A stretch of DNA of 64,000 nt from Shewanella basaltis (GTDB lineage Bacteria > Pseudomonadota > Gammaproteobacteria > Enterobacterales > Shewanellaceae): the NCBI RefSeq assembly GCF_023283885.1, contig NZ_JAKILA010000007.1:104012-168011 (forward strand), given 5' to 3'. The notes below the pieces were generated by a model that was not told the DNA's origin, did no database searches, and saw only the letters and a list, made by a program, of their open reading frames with translations. Of the stretch, positions 37,158 to 47,332 are shown one piece after another; within the stretch, counting starts at the first letter, position 1, and each line of letters starts with the position of its first letter. Position numbers and translations under genes: made by a program.

Positions 37158-38068
37158 AGCTGGCTCTCCACCTTAAGAGGAATTCTGTTCGAATATTTAG
37201 AATTAAATCGGTTTTCATATTGGAATACGCGCGGTGCACAAACATCAATACAGCGACCACAAAGGGTACAGTCACTGTCGAGTATAAGCGGTTGAGTACT
37301 GCCTTTTTTGAGCACGGGTTTTAACACCTGACGCTCAGGGCAAACAGTAAAACAGTCCATACAGTTATTGCATGCATTGGCCCGAACAGCAGCAATTTTT
37401 ATGGGACTCATTTTACCGACCAATGAAAATAACGCGCCTGTTGGACACAAATGGCTACACCATGCTCGCTCAACGACAAAGGTGTCGAGCAAAAAAATCA
37501 CAGCCAATAGCCACAATCCACCGCTTGCGCCAAACAATAACGCGCGGTAAACAATGGGGACTGGGTTTACCCACTCCCATACGGCAAGGCCGGTGAGAAT
37601 AGGTAATATCAATACAAGTATTAGCATGTAATAGCGCCAGTTTTGCGCTATTTCGCTAGTGCGAGGCAGAGATAATGCTCGCCTTATCCAACTTGCCAAA
37701 TCTGTGATGATATTGACTGGACATACCCAGCTGCAAAATACTCGTCCTCCAAGTAGGGCATAAATGCCGACTACAATGATGGCGCCGAGTAATAAGCTTA
37801 ATTCTGGCCAGTGGCCACTCATAAGCACTTGCATTGTGGCTAGTGGGTCACTTAATGGAATGGTGTCCAGTAATATGCTGCTTGAGAGGTTTCCCTTAAA
37901 TAGCCAAAGGCCAAAAAGTGGACCTGTAGCAAATAAACTCAGCACACTCAACTGTGACAATCTGCGTAAAATCAGCAAGCGGTGCGATCGCCACCACCCC
38001 AATTCATTCTGCGCAGATTGGCCAGTGTGTGCTGTGTGTTCAGAGGTTGAGCGATGTGTACTATTCAT
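37154..38068 (-). CDS. napH: Quinol dehydrogenase membrane component NapH
   Basis: A 304-residue inner-membrane iron-sulfur protein with about four transmembrane helices. Two CxxxCP motifs at membrane boundaries (FCSWVCP, WCSHLCP) and two ferredoxin-type [4Fe-4S] motifs at the cytoplasmic C-terminus (CNNCMDCFTVCP, CTLCGRCIDVC) are visible. With NapG it forms the menaquinol- or ubiquinol-oxidising branch that replaces NapC. Its ATG overlaps the napG stop by 4 nt. Confidence 0.95.
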   Translation of the reverse strand: MNSTHRSTSEHTAHTGQSAQNELGWWRSHRLLILRRLSQLSVLSLFATGPLFGLWLFKGNLSSSILLDTIPLSDPLATMQVLMSGHWPELSLLLGAIIVVGIYALLGGRVFCSWVCPVNIITDLASWIRRALSLPRTSEIAQNWRYYMLILVLILPILTGLAVWEWVNPVPIVYRALLFGASGGLWLLAVIFLLDTFVVERAWCSHLCPTGALFSLVGKMSPIKIAAVRANACNNCMDCFTVCPERQVLKPVLKKGSTQPLILDSDCTLCGRCIDVCAPRVFQYENRFNSKYSNRIPLKVESQL

Positions 38069-38799
38069 AGCGTCAACCCCTTGTTTAGCATCTCAAGTGT
38101 GGTTTCTTCGGTGTGTTGATAAGTGTCGTGGGCAGCAGATTTACCCAATGCAATATGGCTTGGTAATACTTTTATCACTGCTTGTTCTGTAACACATGCA
38201 TGTTCACATTTACCACATCCTGTGCAAATTTCAGGGTTGATGGTAGGTAAAAACATGGCATGGTGGCCGCTTTTTTCATTACGTTGCAGTTCAAGCTTGA
38301 TCGCTTTGTCGATTAGCGGGCAAACCCGGTAACAAACATCGCATCGTAAACCTCTATAGTTAAGACAGTTTTTCTCATCTATTAATACTGCTATACCCAT
38401 TTTTGCATCGTCGATATGTTCTAGGCTGTGATCGAGCGAGCCACTTGGGCAGGCTTTAACACAAGGAATATCGTCACACATTTCACAAGGTATATTGCGT
38501 GCAGTAAAGTAAGGTGTGCCCGTTGCTGCACCGTCAAACCAGTGAGCCAGTTTAAGGGTGTCGTAGGGGCAAGCCTCTACACACAAGCCGCAGCGAATAC
38601 AGGCAGAGAGAAAATCGTCTTCAGCTAATGCACCAGGCGGGCGAATAGCAAATGGGTCAAGTTGGCGTGATTGGGTGGCAACAGTTGTTAGCCCCAAACC
38701 AGCCATACCCATAACACAACTGGCTTTCGCTGTTGTGGCAAGAAATTGTCTACGGTTAATTCCGTTGACTCTTGCGAATTTGCTATTAGCTTTACTCAT
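38065..38799 (-). CDS. napG: Ferredoxin-type protein NapG
   Basis: A 244-residue periplasmic iron-sulfur protein exported by the Tat route (NRRQFLATTAKASCVMGMAGLG). Four [4Fe-4S] motifs are seen: CIRCGLCVEACP, CEMCDDIPCVKACP, CLNYRGLRCDVCYRVCP and CTGCGKCEHAC. It receives electrons from NapH and passes them toward NapB/NapA. It is between napA and napH, with a 34-nt gap after napA. Confidence 0.95.
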   Translation of the reverse strand: MSKANSKFARVNGINRRQFLATTAKASCVMGMAGLGLTTVATQSRQLDPFAIRPPGALAEDDFLSACIRCGLCVEACPYDTLKLAHWFDGAATGTPYFTARNIPCEMCDDIPCVKACPSGSLDHSLEHIDDAKMGIAVLIDEKNCLNYRGLRCDVCYRVCPLIDKAIKLELQRNEKSGHHAMFLPTINPEICTGCGKCEHACVTEQAVIKVLPSHIALGKSAAHDTYQHTEETTLEMLNKGLTL

Positions 38800-38833
38800 A
38801 AAGTCGCTTTCCGTTTGTGCACCTAGGTATCGA

Positions 38834-41317
38834 TTAGGCTTTCATGACTTTTACTGGACACTTTTTGAAGTCTGTCTCTTTTGACAGCGGATCAGTTGCA
38901 TCGAGTAATAGCTTGTTGACCAATTGCCGCGCATCGAAAAATGGCATAAAGACTACACCTCTAGGTGGCTTGTTACGGCCTTTGGTTTCGACACGTGTTT
39001 TGACTTCACCACGAGGAGAGGCAACCACCACTTCGTCGCCGCGTTGCAAACCACGTGCTTTTGCATCTTCTGGGTGCATAAATATTTGCGCGTCAGAGTA
39101 AGCGCGTTGCAGCTCTGGTACGCGAGCCGTCATCGAGCCTGTGTGCCAATGTTCAAGTACACGGCCAGTTGACATCCAAAGATCGAATTCTTGGTTTGGT
39201 TCTTCTGCTGCAAGCTCATAAGGCAGTGCAAATATCACTGCTTTACCATCTGGTTTACCGTAAAAGTTAAACCCTTCACCAGCCTTCACATAAGGGTCGC
39301 TACCTTCAACAAAGCGGCGTAACGTTTCTTTACCGTTAATGACGGGCCATCGTAGACCACGGTTTTCATGGTAATTATCAAAAGCGTCTAAATCGTGGGC
39401 ATGACCGCGACCAAATTGGGCGTATTCTTCAAAAATGCCTTTTTGCAGATAGAAGCCAAAGTGCTCACTTTCATCGTTGTAAGCGCCTTTGCATTGCTCT
39501 TTGGGGTATTTATTCACTTCTCCGTTGGCAAACAATATGTCAAATAGGGTTTTGTCCGCATATTCTGGTTGTTTAGCCACTAATTCAGCAGGCCATACTT
39601 CAGACACCTTAAAGCGTTTTGAGAACTCTACTAATTGCCATAAATCAGATTTAGCGCCTTCTGGGGCTTTTACCTGTTGATGCCACATGTGTGTACGGCG
39701 CTCTGCATTGCCGTATGCGCCTTCTTTTTCAACCCACATTGCGGTTGGTAAAATTAAGTCTGCCGCCATGGCGGTAACCGTTGGGTATGGATCTGACACT
39801 ACGATAAAGTTTTCTGGATTACGAAATCCTGGGTAAATTTCATCATTGATATTGGGGCCTGCTTGCATGTTGTTGGTGCACATGGTCCAGTAACAATTCA
39901 GCTTGCCATCTTTTAACATACGGCTTTGGAGCACCGCGTGATATCCAGGTTGTGCAGGTATGGTGCCGGTTGGCACTTTCCATAATTTTTCAGTGATTTC
40001 ACGGTGTTTGTCATTATTAACCACCATGTCTGCTGGTAGGCGGTGAGCAAATGTCCCTACTTCACGTGCGGTGCCACACGCTGATGGTTGGCCGGTCAGT
40101 GAGAATGGACTATTACCTGGCGTGGCAATTTTGCCGGTTAACAAGTGAATGTTGTAGAGCATATTATTAGCCCATACACCACGTACGTGTTGGTTAATAC
40201 CCATGGTCCACAAACTCATGACTTTTTGCTTAGGATCTGCGTAAACTTTGGCAAGTGAAATCAGTTTTTCAACGGCAACCCCGCTCATTTTTGATGCGTA
40301 TTCTGCGGTATAAGTGCTGACAAATTTAGCGTATTCTTCAAAGCTAATTGGCTTAGCGCCACCATCACCAGGGTTTTTGGCTTTCTTCTCTAGCGGATGA
40401 TCTGGGCGTAAACCATAGCCGATGTCGGTTACGCCAAGGGCAAAGTTAGTATGTTTACTCACAAAATCTTTGTTTACTGCATTGTTTTGGATAATGTAAT
40501 TAGCAATGAAGTTTAAAATCACAAGGTCAGTTTGTGGTTTAAAAATCATTGGGTTGTCAGCTAAATCGAAGCTGCGGTTTTCGTAAGTTGATAATACATG
40601 CACTTTGGCATCTTTATGGCTTAAGCGACGGTCAGTTAAGCGGGCCCATAAAATGGGGTGCATTTCTGCCATGTTAGCGCCCCAAAGCACAAAGTTGTCA
40701 CCGGCTTCAATGTCGTCATAGCAGCCCATTGGCTCATCAATGCCAAAGGTTCGCATAAAACCACCTACCGCAGATGCCATGCAGTGGCGCGCGTTAGGGT
40801 CAATGTTATTGGTTAAAAAGCCAGCTTTATGTAATTTTGCCGCAGCGTAACCTTCCCATATTGTCCATTGGCCTGAGCCAAACATCCCAACCGAAGTTGG
40901 ACCTTTTTTAGCTATGCTGGCTTTCCATTTTTCAGCCATGGTGTCTAAAGCGACATCCCAGCTTACTGGCGTAAACTCGCCTTCTTTATCGTATTTGCCA
41001 TTTTTCATTCTCAGTAATGGCGAGGTGAGACGGTCTTTGCCGTACATGATTTTTGATAAAAAGTAGCCTTTAATACAGTTAAGGCCTTTATTAACAGGGC
41101 TTTCTGGATCGCCTTTAGTGGCAACTACTTTGCCATTTTTTGTGCCAACCAATACGCTACAGCCTACGCCACAAAAACGACATGGGGCTTTGTCCCATGT
41201 AATGTCTGTTTTGCCTTCGGCGGCGTGGACCATATTAATTGGAATAGCGATACCCACAGCCGACGCTGCTGCAGCAGCGGCGTTGGCTTTTAAAAACTCG
41301 CGACGGCTTATGCTCAT
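38834..41317 (-). CDS. napA: Periplasmic nitrate reductase catalytic subunit NapA
   Basis: Molybdopterin enzyme of 827 residues reducing nitrate to nitrite in the periplasm. I choose ATG 41317 ([10 protein letters not shown]) because GAGGAACACC precedes it and the Tat signal SRREFL then sits at the usual place; the open frame starts 4 codons earlier. The [4Fe-4S] cysteines are 46, 49, 53 and 81 (CRFCGVGC ... NCIKGY). The molybdenum Cys is near 179 in [12 protein letters not shown]. It is the first gene of a napAGHB operon. The chaperone gene napD, usually first in this cluster type, is absent upstream. Confidence 0.96.
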   Translation of the reverse strand: MSISRREFLKANAAAAAASAVGIAIPINMVHAAEGKTDITWDKAPCRFCGVGCSVLVGTKNGKVVATKGDPESPVNKGLNCIKGYFLSKIMYGKDRLTSPLLRMKNGKYDKEGEFTPVSWDVALDTMAEKWKASIAKKGPTSVGMFGSGQWTIWEGYAAAKLHKAGFLTNNIDPNARHCMASAVGGFMRTFGIDEPMGCYDDIEAGDNFVLWGANMAEMHPILWARLTDRRLSHKDAKVHVLSTYENRSFDLADNPMIFKPQTDLVILNFIANYIIQNNAVNKDFVSKHTNFALGVTDIGYGLRPDHPLEKKAKNPGDGGAKPISFEEYAKFVSTYTAEYASKMSGVAVEKLISLAKVYADPKQKVMSLWTMGINQHVRGVWANNMLYNIHLLTGKIATPGNSPFSLTGQPSACGTAREVGTFAHRLPADMVVNNDKHREITEKLWKVPTGTIPAQPGYHAVLQSRMLKDGKLNCYWTMCTNNMQAGPNINDEIYPGFRNPENFIVVSDPYPTVTAMAADLILPTAMWVEKEGAYGNAERRTHMWHQQVKAPEGAKSDLWQLVEFSKRFKVSEVWPAELVAKQPEYADKTLFDILFANGEVNKYPKEQCKGAYNDESEHFGFYLQKGIFEEYAQFGRGHAHDLDAFDNYHENRGLRWPVINGKETLRRFVEGSDPYVKAGEGFNFYGKPDGKAVIFALPYELAAEEPNQEFDLWMSTGRVLEHWHTGSMTARVPELQRAYSDAQIFMHPEDAKARGLQRGDEVVVASPRGEVKTRVETKGRNKPPRGVVFMPFFDARQLVNKLLLDATDPLSKETDFKKCPVKVMKA

Positions 41318-41413
41318 GGTGTTCCTCACTCTTAGAATGTTGTTCTTGGTGCGTGATAGTCATTGGAGGTGACGTGATGAAAATAAGTCTAGACCTTACT
41401 ATTAGTATGGGTA

Positions 41414-41429
41414 TACCTCTGAATGGGTA
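41414..41429 (-). promoter_or_regulatory. NarP/NarL-type 7-2-7 site in the nap promoter
   Basis: TACCTCT-GA-ATGGGTA fits the inverted heptamer consensus TACYYMT-N2-AKRRGTA at every position. A third heptamer, ATGGGTA (41407-41413), abuts it on the napA side. It lies about 100 bp upstream of the napA ATG. Confidence 0.75.
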
Positions 41430-41465
41430 TAGTGGTTAATAGTTGTGCAAGGTCACATTTTTTCG

Positions 41466-41481
41466 CGTGATGTAAATCTCA
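41466..41481 (-). promoter_or_regulatory. CRP-like site in the nap promoter
   Basis: CGTGA-TGTAAA-TCTCA differs from TGTGA-N6-TCACA by one base in each half-site. It lies upstream of the NarP-like site. In Shewanella CRP, rather than FNR, governs many anaerobic respiratory genes (established knowledge). Confidence 0.5.
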
Positions 41482-41643
41482 CTTTAACAATTAGGCAATT
41501 CCTGTTTTAGTCATTGCTTGTAAAGCCTGTCTAGTTTGATGTGTAGCCAATATGCATGGTTTTAAATCGTGACAGACAGTTGGGCTGATTTTATGCAGAT
41601 GATGATAAGCAGTGGAGAGTGTAGCGTGTGCTCTTTAGAGGTA

Positions 41644-42783
41644 TTAGTTGTAACCGGTAAGTTCCATATACCCTTTACCCTGATGAGTACCATCGATGGT
41701 GATGGGACCTTCCCAGTACGGGGTGGAAACCAACATATCACTATTGGGGTTGCTGGCTTGAGTGGTGATGTTTATTGCTTCACTGTTAATGCGAATACGC
41801 CATGCGATAGGATGTTTACCGAGAGCCGTTTGTTGCCACTGTGTTGGCTGCATTTCGATATCGTTTGGATTGTCACGACTATTGATATTACGGCCGCTAC
41901 CGTTTGCATACATGCGTCTGGCGCTGTAGAAATGATCTTGCTCTGTTTTCCCCCGCAATCTAAACACCATTAAGGTTGAGTCGTCATTCAGCCGCAGTGA
42001 AAACCAGTCCCAGCCTTGTTGTGCTTTAGTGAGAAATTGCGAGCTCCATTCTCGGTCTAGCCATGCTTTACCGCTGACTTTTTCGGTCACCCCGTGCCGA
42101 GTGATCTCGCCAGTGACGTCAATAAAAGGTTGGCTGTAATAATAGGACGCGACCGCTTGATCAGCACTTTTACTGCTAAAGCCTTTATCACCTTGTAATT
42201 GCAGTGGTTGTTGGCTAGTCAATTGCAGTTGGTAGCGAAAGTTGTTGTGGTGTACTGACAATTGAGCGGGGAATAGCTCATTTGATTGACTTAACCACTG
42301 CCAATTTTGCAGGCGAACCTGAAAAGGCGATGGATTGACACTAGCCAATTTAGGGTGACCTCGAGACCATTTTTCAGCAATGAGGTGTTCATTTGGGGAC
42401 GTTATCGCGGCATGGGCCATATAGAGTTGATTCGTCTTCCAGGCATTATCATTGGCGGTTTGTAGTACATCTGGCGGTGTCATTCCAATGCGAAATTGCG
42501 TCCACTGTACGCCAACATCTTCACCTTTTGCCGTGGTTAAATTAGCGGTTAAGTACCACCACTCAATTTTAAAATCATTGTGGGCAGAATGATCTTGTGG
42601 AAACTGTAAGGTTTTACCTTTGATTACCTCACTGTAACCATCAGACGATTGGGCTGACATAGTGCTAATTGTGTTGGTTTTTTTTGGGGGGGTATCTGCT
42701 TGCGTGCAGGCCAATAATAACAGTGACAAACCGATTATCACCAAGCCTTGTTTGTACACTTTGTTAGCTGTAAAAAGGATCAT
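41644..42783 (-). CDS. AttH/CrtC-type lipocalin-like lipoprotein
   Basis: A 379-residue predicted lipoprotein: the start at ATG 42783 gives a signal ending LSLLLLAC-TQ (lipobox LLAC). The body begins DFKIEWWYLTANL and has GKAWLDREWSSQFL, DWFSLRL and AWRIRI segments, the pattern of the CrtC/AttH family of tandem lipocalin-like domains. Its ATG overlaps the permease stop in ATGA, so it is coupled to the ABC genes. AttEFGH of Agrobacterium has the same arrangement. The substrate is unknown; a lipid or polyketide-like ligand is plausible from the fold. Confidence 0.85.
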   Translation of the reverse strand: MILFTANKVYKQGLVIIGLSLLLLACTQADTPPKKTNTISTMSAQSSDGYSEVIKGKTLQFPQDHSAHNDFKIEWWYLTANLTTAKGEDVGVQWTQFRIGMTPPDVLQTANDNAWKTNQLYMAHAAITSPNEHLIAEKWSRGHPKLASVNPSPFQVRLQNWQWLSQSNELFPAQLSVHHNNFRYQLQLTSQQPLQLQGDKGFSSKSADQAVASYYYSQPFIDVTGEITRHGVTEKVSGKAWLDREWSSQFLTKAQQGWDWFSLRLNDDSTLMVFRLRGKTEQDHFYSARRMYANGSGRNINSRDNPNDIEMQPTQWQQTALGKHPIAWRIRINSEAINITTQASNPNSDMLVSTPYWEGPITIDGTHQGKGYMELTGYN

Positions 42784-45332
42784 AGCACTTCCTGTTGTAA
42801 GCTTGATATCAGTGGTTTTCTTGTTTGCCAATAAAGCGGCAGGCAGACGGCTAACAAGCAACTCACCACCGCAATCACCACCACTTGTATATAGGCGGCC
42901 CAATCCCAAATCATTGCGATACTCCAGCCAAAAGCCTGTAACGTGACTTTATGAATAAGTAAATAACCCAGTAATGCACCTGTGGGTAAGGCCACTAAGC
43001 AGGTTAATATTACAATGAATAGCATTTGCACTATTACCATTATCCGCAACTGATTACGGCTAACCCCCAGTGCATACAAGCGTGCAAGTGGTGCTTGTCT
43101 TGCTTGGGTGAGCATTACGCAGGCACTGAATAAACCAATAGCCGCTACCAGCAAGGTTAAGCTATTAAGTACCACAGTAATGGAGAAGGTTTTATTAAAT
43201 ATGGTTATGGCTTCGGTCTTTATCCGCTGCTGACTGTACATGTAAGCAGATGACAAATTAAGTTGCTGGCTAATGTTATTTTGTAATGTGGTGAGTTCGC
43301 CTTGGTAGGTGACCGCTAAACTGATGGGTTTAGCTGGCAATGGAGATTGTTGCCATAAGGGCTGACTCATAATGACCTCACCTTTAGGATTGCCATAATC
43401 GTAATAAATCGCGCCAATCGTTAAGGTATGCTCTTTTAGCTGTGATAGTTCAACCTTATCGCCAAGGTTGAGATGATATTTTATCGATAATGGTTCGCTT
43501 ATCATCACGCTTTGTCCGGCGGTAAATGTGGGCCAAAAATCATCGGTGGTCGTTTTAAATACTGTGGTATCGGTGAGTGAAATATGATCCCGACTCACCA
43601 GATGGACAGGGATAAGTGTTTGCGGTGTTTCAGCTCGATTTAACTGACTGTCAACGGTCCATTGTTCATAAACGGCATCGACTTTAGTGTCGTTAGCGAG
43701 CAGTAAAACCAACGCGTCGATTTGATTTGGATTGGGCCTGATATACAAATCTGCATGCAGGCGAGCATCGAGCCATTTTTTTAGGGTGACTTCAAAACTC
43801 CCAACTAAGGTATTCATGGCGATATTGGCACATAACGCCAGTAAAATGGCCATCATGGCGAGGGCAAGCGGGGCGATAATTTCTTTGGTTTCGGCAATCA
43901 CATATTGCCATAACCCCTTGGGCATAAATGGTGTGAGAAAATTAACGACCCAGTGTAGACATTGGGGTAATAATAATGGAATTGCCACGACCAGAATACC
44001 GAGTAACGCTAAGCTATGGCGGTATTGTGTGGTTAAAGTAAATGCCAAGGTGCACAGTAATAGTAACAGCACTGCGATGACAAACTGGCGGCGATGAATG
44101 ATATTAAATTGTTTATTTTGTGGTTTTTTTTGTGCACCTTGTGCAAGGGGGGTATTGACCAAGCTGATTAACATCGGAATGCAGGCCGCAAAGGCGGCTG
44201 ATAACGTCAGTACAAGTGCTTGAACAAACCAGTGCCATTGCCAATTGCCGGGTAAGAGTTTGGCACCGTATAACTGCTCTAACGTGATCGCTACCATAGG
44301 TTGTAGCCACTGTGATAGTTGCAAGCCAACAATAAAGCCTAATACACAGCCAATAAACACTAAGAGAATGAGTTCAATACTGAGTGCCAGCATCACGCTA
44401 TGGCGATCTAAACCTTGTTGCATAATTTGCACAAACAATTTTTGCCGCTTCATTAAGCTATAGCGCACGCCGTTATAGGCAATAAATAAGCCGACAACAA
44501 ACGCAAGCATGCTCATGGCGTCGAGGTTTAAATGAAAACTCGCCGTGAGTGCATTAAGCGATTCACCTTCACTGGATTGGGTTGAAAAGTGTAATTGACT
44601 GGCGTCAATACCTGCTTGAGTTAAGGTATCAGTTAAACGAGCGATAAGTTGGTTATCGGTTTGTGCATTATCGGCGCTAAACACCGCAATGTAACTCAGT
44701 TTTCCTTGCATGTTTAGCAAGGGCTGGGCGAGCGAAATATCGGCCAGTAACGCAGAGCCTAACCCCCAGTGGTCATCAATAGTGATAATGTCTAAAGCTA
44801 GCTTGTTTAGGGTAATGGTTTGCGACTGGTTTGTGACTTTATTAATGCGATCGCGCTGGCTTTGTGACATTAAGACTTTTGCTTGACCGCTGAGTAACTC
44901 AGCCAGAGGAATGTTCACCGAAATCACCGAACCAGTTGATTGCGCATCCTGTTTAGCCCCATTACTGATAGCCGCAATAATATCGCTGCTGCTAAGGCGC
45001 CATAACCGGCCTTGCTCATCTGTTGCAATACCTTCAATACTTGCAATCGTGTCAAAGCCTGCATTGGCTAAAGCAAAATAAATAGATTCATCAATGGTGT
45101 CTTGGGTCTGATGCGAGAGGGTGAGCCTGGCTTGTTTGCTGAGTAACTCTGATACATTGCCATAGCTTTGTTTGGCATTTTCGTTGGTGGCATAAACCCC
45201 TATCAATAGCGTGACGGCTAACATGATGCCTAACAAAATGGCGCTGGCTTGTAACGGCGCGTGACGGTAATGACTTGCAAATAATCGCAAACATAACACT
45301 AGGCGGCTGGTGGTAGACGACAGGGACGTCAT
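42780..45332 (-). CDS. FtsX-family ABC transporter permease (fused double repeat)
   Basis: An 850-residue inner-membrane permease from ATG 45332, where GGGGGTAAG lies upstream. It has about eight to ten hydrophobic segments in two FtsX-type halves, each with large extracytoplasmic loops (about 45-270 and 520-720). Such double permeases are related to MacB/LolCE-type mechanotransmission systems and usually work in the periplasm rather than pumping across the inner membrane. It starts 4 nt after the ATPase gene and is coupled to the following lipoprotein gene. Confidence 0.88.
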   Translation of the reverse strand: MTSLSSTTSRLVLCLRLFASHYRHAPLQASAILLGIMLAVTLLIGVYATNENAKQSYGNVSELLSKQARLTLSHQTQDTIDESIYFALANAGFDTIASIEGIATDEQGRLWRLSSSDIIAAISNGAKQDAQSTGSVISVNIPLAELLSGQAKVLMSQSQRDRINKVTNQSQTITLNKLALDIITIDDHWGLGSALLADISLAQPLLNMQGKLSYIAVFSADNAQTDNQLIARLTDTLTQAGIDASQLHFSTQSSEGESLNALTASFHLNLDAMSMLAFVVGLFIAYNGVRYSLMKRQKLFVQIMQQGLDRHSVMLALSIELILLVFIGCVLGFIVGLQLSQWLQPMVAITLEQLYGAKLLPGNWQWHWFVQALVLTLSAAFAACIPMLISLVNTPLAQGAQKKPQNKQFNIIHRRQFVIAVLLLLLCTLAFTLTTQYRHSLALLGILVVAIPLLLPQCLHWVVNFLTPFMPKGLWQYVIAETKEIIAPLALAMMAILLALCANIAMNTLVGSFEVTLKKWLDARLHADLYIRPNPNQIDALVLLLANDTKVDAVYEQWTVDSQLNRAETPQTLIPVHLVSRDHISLTDTTVFKTTTDDFWPTFTAGQSVMISEPLSIKYHLNLGDKVELSQLKEHTLTIGAIYYDYGNPKGEVIMSQPLWQQSPLPAKPISLAVTYQGELTTLQNNISQQLNLSSAYMYSQQRIKTEAITIFNKTFSITVVLNSLTLLVAAIGLFSACVMLTQARQAPLARLYALGVSRNQLRIMVIVQMLFIVILTCLVALPTGALLGYLLIHKVTLQAFGWSIAMIWDWAAYIQVVVIAVVSCLLAVCLPLYWQTRKPLISSLQQEVL

Positions 45333-45336
45333 GGAC

Positions 45337-46041
45337 TTACCCCCGAAGCTTTTTATCGATAGCATTGACTACAATTTGCTGGTTTTCAACATGCCAGCGC
45401 TGCTGCATAAACTGGGCACATTCTTCACTGTGAGTCACCATTAAAATACAACAATTAGCTTGTTTGGCTAGGTCTGTGAGTAATTGCATCACCTGCATGC
45501 CGGCGGACTGATCAAGGTTACCGGTGGGCTCGTCGGCTAAAATGAGTTGCGGTTTGTGTGCTAACGCACGAGCAATGGCGACTCGTTGTTGTTGGCCACC
45601 AGAAAGGTTTTCAACACTACGGTCTAGCAGGGAGGTTAATCCAAGATGGTGGCATAATTCGTCACACCATGGGTTCCATTTCAGTTGGTTGAGCGCTAAT
45701 GAAAATTGAATATTGTCGCGGACATTAAGGGGAGTGAGTAAATTAAATTGCTGAAATATCACCCCAAGATTTTGACGTCGATATTGGCTCCAGTGCTTGT
45801 CTTGCCATTGATTTACTGAACACATTCGGTTGTTTTGATAGATGAACATATCGCCACTGTCGATAGTTTCAAAACCGCCAATAATATTCAACAATGTGCT
45901 TTTACCACTGCCACTAGGGCCTGTTAGCGCAATAGTGTGTCCTTGTTCAAGTGTTAAACTGACGTTATTCAATACACTATGGAATGACTCGCCATCACGA
46001 AACCCCTTGCTGATGCTATTTAAGGTCACAATGCTGGTCAT
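45337..46041 (-). CDS. LolD/MacB-type ABC transporter ATPase
   Basis: A 234-residue cytoplasmic ATPase from ATG 46041 (GGAGCAACT upstream). Walker A is [10 protein letters not shown], the signature is [14 protein letters not shown], Walker B is [12 protein letters not shown] and the switch His is in MVTHSEE. Residues [12 protein letters not shown] form the Q-loop as in LolD. It is the first gene of a three-gene exporter operon with the double permease and the CrtC-like lipoprotein. Confidence 0.92.
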   Translation of the reverse strand: MTSIVTLNSISKGFRDGESFHSVLNNVSLTLEQGHTIALTGPSGSGKSTLLNIIGGFETIDSGDMFIYQNNRMCSVNQWQDKHWSQYRRQNLGVIFQQFNLLTPLNVRDNIQFSLALNQLKWNPWCDELCHHLGLTSLLDRSVENLSGGQQQRVAIARALAHKPQLILADEPTGNLDQSAGMQVMQLLTDLAKQANCCILMVTHSEECAQFMQQRWHVENQQIVVNAIDKKLRG

Positions 46042-46159
46042 AGTTGCTCCATAACAAATCAGTTCAATCAACAAGTCATATTAATGCAGCTATCAAAGTG
46101 ACTTAATGTGATCATAATAACAACAATATACGTGATATTTTGCGTCAATGTTCAAAAAT

Positions 46160-46186
46160 AAAAAAGCGAACCTAAGGCTCGCTTTA
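46160..46186 (-). terminator. Terminator of ygfZ
   Basis: On the minus strand AAAGCGAGCC-TTA-GGTTCGCTTT, with one G-U pair, is followed by a T-run. It lies 22 bp past the ygfZ stop. Confidence 0.85.
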
Positions 46187-46207
46187 ATCATTAACTATCT
46201 GAATTAA

Positions 46208-47170
46208 TTAAGCATCGGCTAATGAATAGGGCAACTCGATGATTGAGAGTTGTGAGCTTTCATCGTCTGCAATACGCAGCTTGGCTGTGTTTTCAGTATC
46301 GTTAGCTAATACGGCGGTAAGCAAGACATGTTCTCCTTGCTGTACGCACTCAATAATATTTCCTCCGCGGCGAAAACCCTCTTCTAAGGCGATGTCTAAT
46401 TGAGTTTCGGTGCTAATAGTTTGGCTGGTTGTGCCAGATAAAATATACAGGGCGCGTTTATTACCCCCGCGGTATTTCATTCTGGCAATGGTTTCCTGGC
46501 CCATGTAGCAGCCTTTGTTAAAGCTGATGCCGTCAATGGCTTGTAGATTGCACATTTGTGCGACGTACTGGCCTGAATGATTTGCATCAATATTGGGGTA
46601 TCCGGCTTTAATCTCTAATGCTTGCCATGCGCTTGCCGTCACTAATGGTTGTTGTGCCGCCTTAACGAACGCAGCAGCGTTGTCGTTAGCCAACACGACA
46701 ATATAACGCTCGCCGTCACGCAGCACAGCGCCACCGTCAATAAGGGTTAATGCCGCGTTGATTTCACCAAACTGCTGGGTCATCAATGCCTGTGCGTCAT
46801 GGCCTGCCACACCGATTATGTGGTACTGGCTGCTTACATTCGTCAGTTCTGCTTTACTGAATACCGCATATTTTTTTAATTGTGGTAAGTCAATGTCGAG
46901 CGTCGATATGGGCATTAACATAAACAAGCTGTCTGCAATGGCAAAGGTGCGAAAACTGGCTAACATCTTGCCTTTAGGATCACAATGCGCGCCCCATTTC
47001 CACTGATCAGCATTTAATGAGGTGATGTCGGTGGTAACTTGGCCATGAATAAAGCTACGTCCCTGTTCACCGGTCACTTCAATTAACCCCATGTGAGATA
47101 AGCTCGATAACATTAATGCTGGCGTGGTGCTGATGAAGTCCCAATCTGGTTGGCTTGCTGAGATGGTCAT
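46208..47170 (-). CDS. ygfZ: tRNA-modifying/folate-binding protein YgfZ
   Basis: A 320-residue protein of the GcvT-like folate-binding family, needed for upkeep of certain iron-sulfur enzymes such as MiaB. The diagnostic motif KGCYMGQETIARMKYRG with the conserved Cys is present. The N-terminus LSHMGLIEVTGEQGRSFIHGQVTTDI is typical. It is flanked by terminators and likely transcribed alone. Confidence 0.94.
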   Translation of the reverse strand: MTISASQPDWDFISTTPALMLSSLSHMGLIEVTGEQGRSFIHGQVTTDITSLNADQWKWGAHCDPKGKMLASFRTFAIADSLFMLMPISTLDIDLPQLKKYAVFSKAELTNVSSQYHIIGVAGHDAQALMTQQFGEINAALTLIDGGAVLRDGERYIVVLANDNAAAFVKAAQQPLVTASAWQALEIKAGYPNIDANHSGQYVAQMCNLQAIDGISFNKGCYMGQETIARMKYRGGNKRALYILSGTTSQTISTETQLDIALEEGFRRGGNIIECVQQGEHVLLTAVLANDTENTAKLRIADDESSQLSIIELPYSLADA

Positions 47171-47261
47171 AACGATCCTTAACGAAAGAATAAGACGATA
47201 TGTACTGAAGTGTAACGGAATAATAGAGTGCTCAAAAGAGGGATTAAGGTTTTAAAGCCAA

Positions 47262-47296
47262 TAAAAAAACCACCTTGTGGACAAGGTGGCTTTTTA
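47262..47296 (-). terminator. Terminator of serA
   Basis: CCACCTTGT (47270-47278) pairs with ACAAGGTGG (47281-47289). On the minus strand the stem is followed by GTTTTTTTAT. Confidence 0.9.
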
Positions 47297-47332
47297 GGCA
47301 ACACAGTTAACCCCAGTTAATCAGCTGTCAGC

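Noticed and set aside
37764..38192. 142-codon + strand frame across napH and napG
   Set aside because: Antisense to two clear iron-sulfur protein genes; no start signal or conserved motif.
41569..41973. 134-codon + strand frame in the napA upstream/lipoprotein region, considered as a gene filling the gap
   Set aside because: Most of it is antisense to the lipoprotein 3' end. It lacks a ribosome site and does not resemble NapD or any known family.
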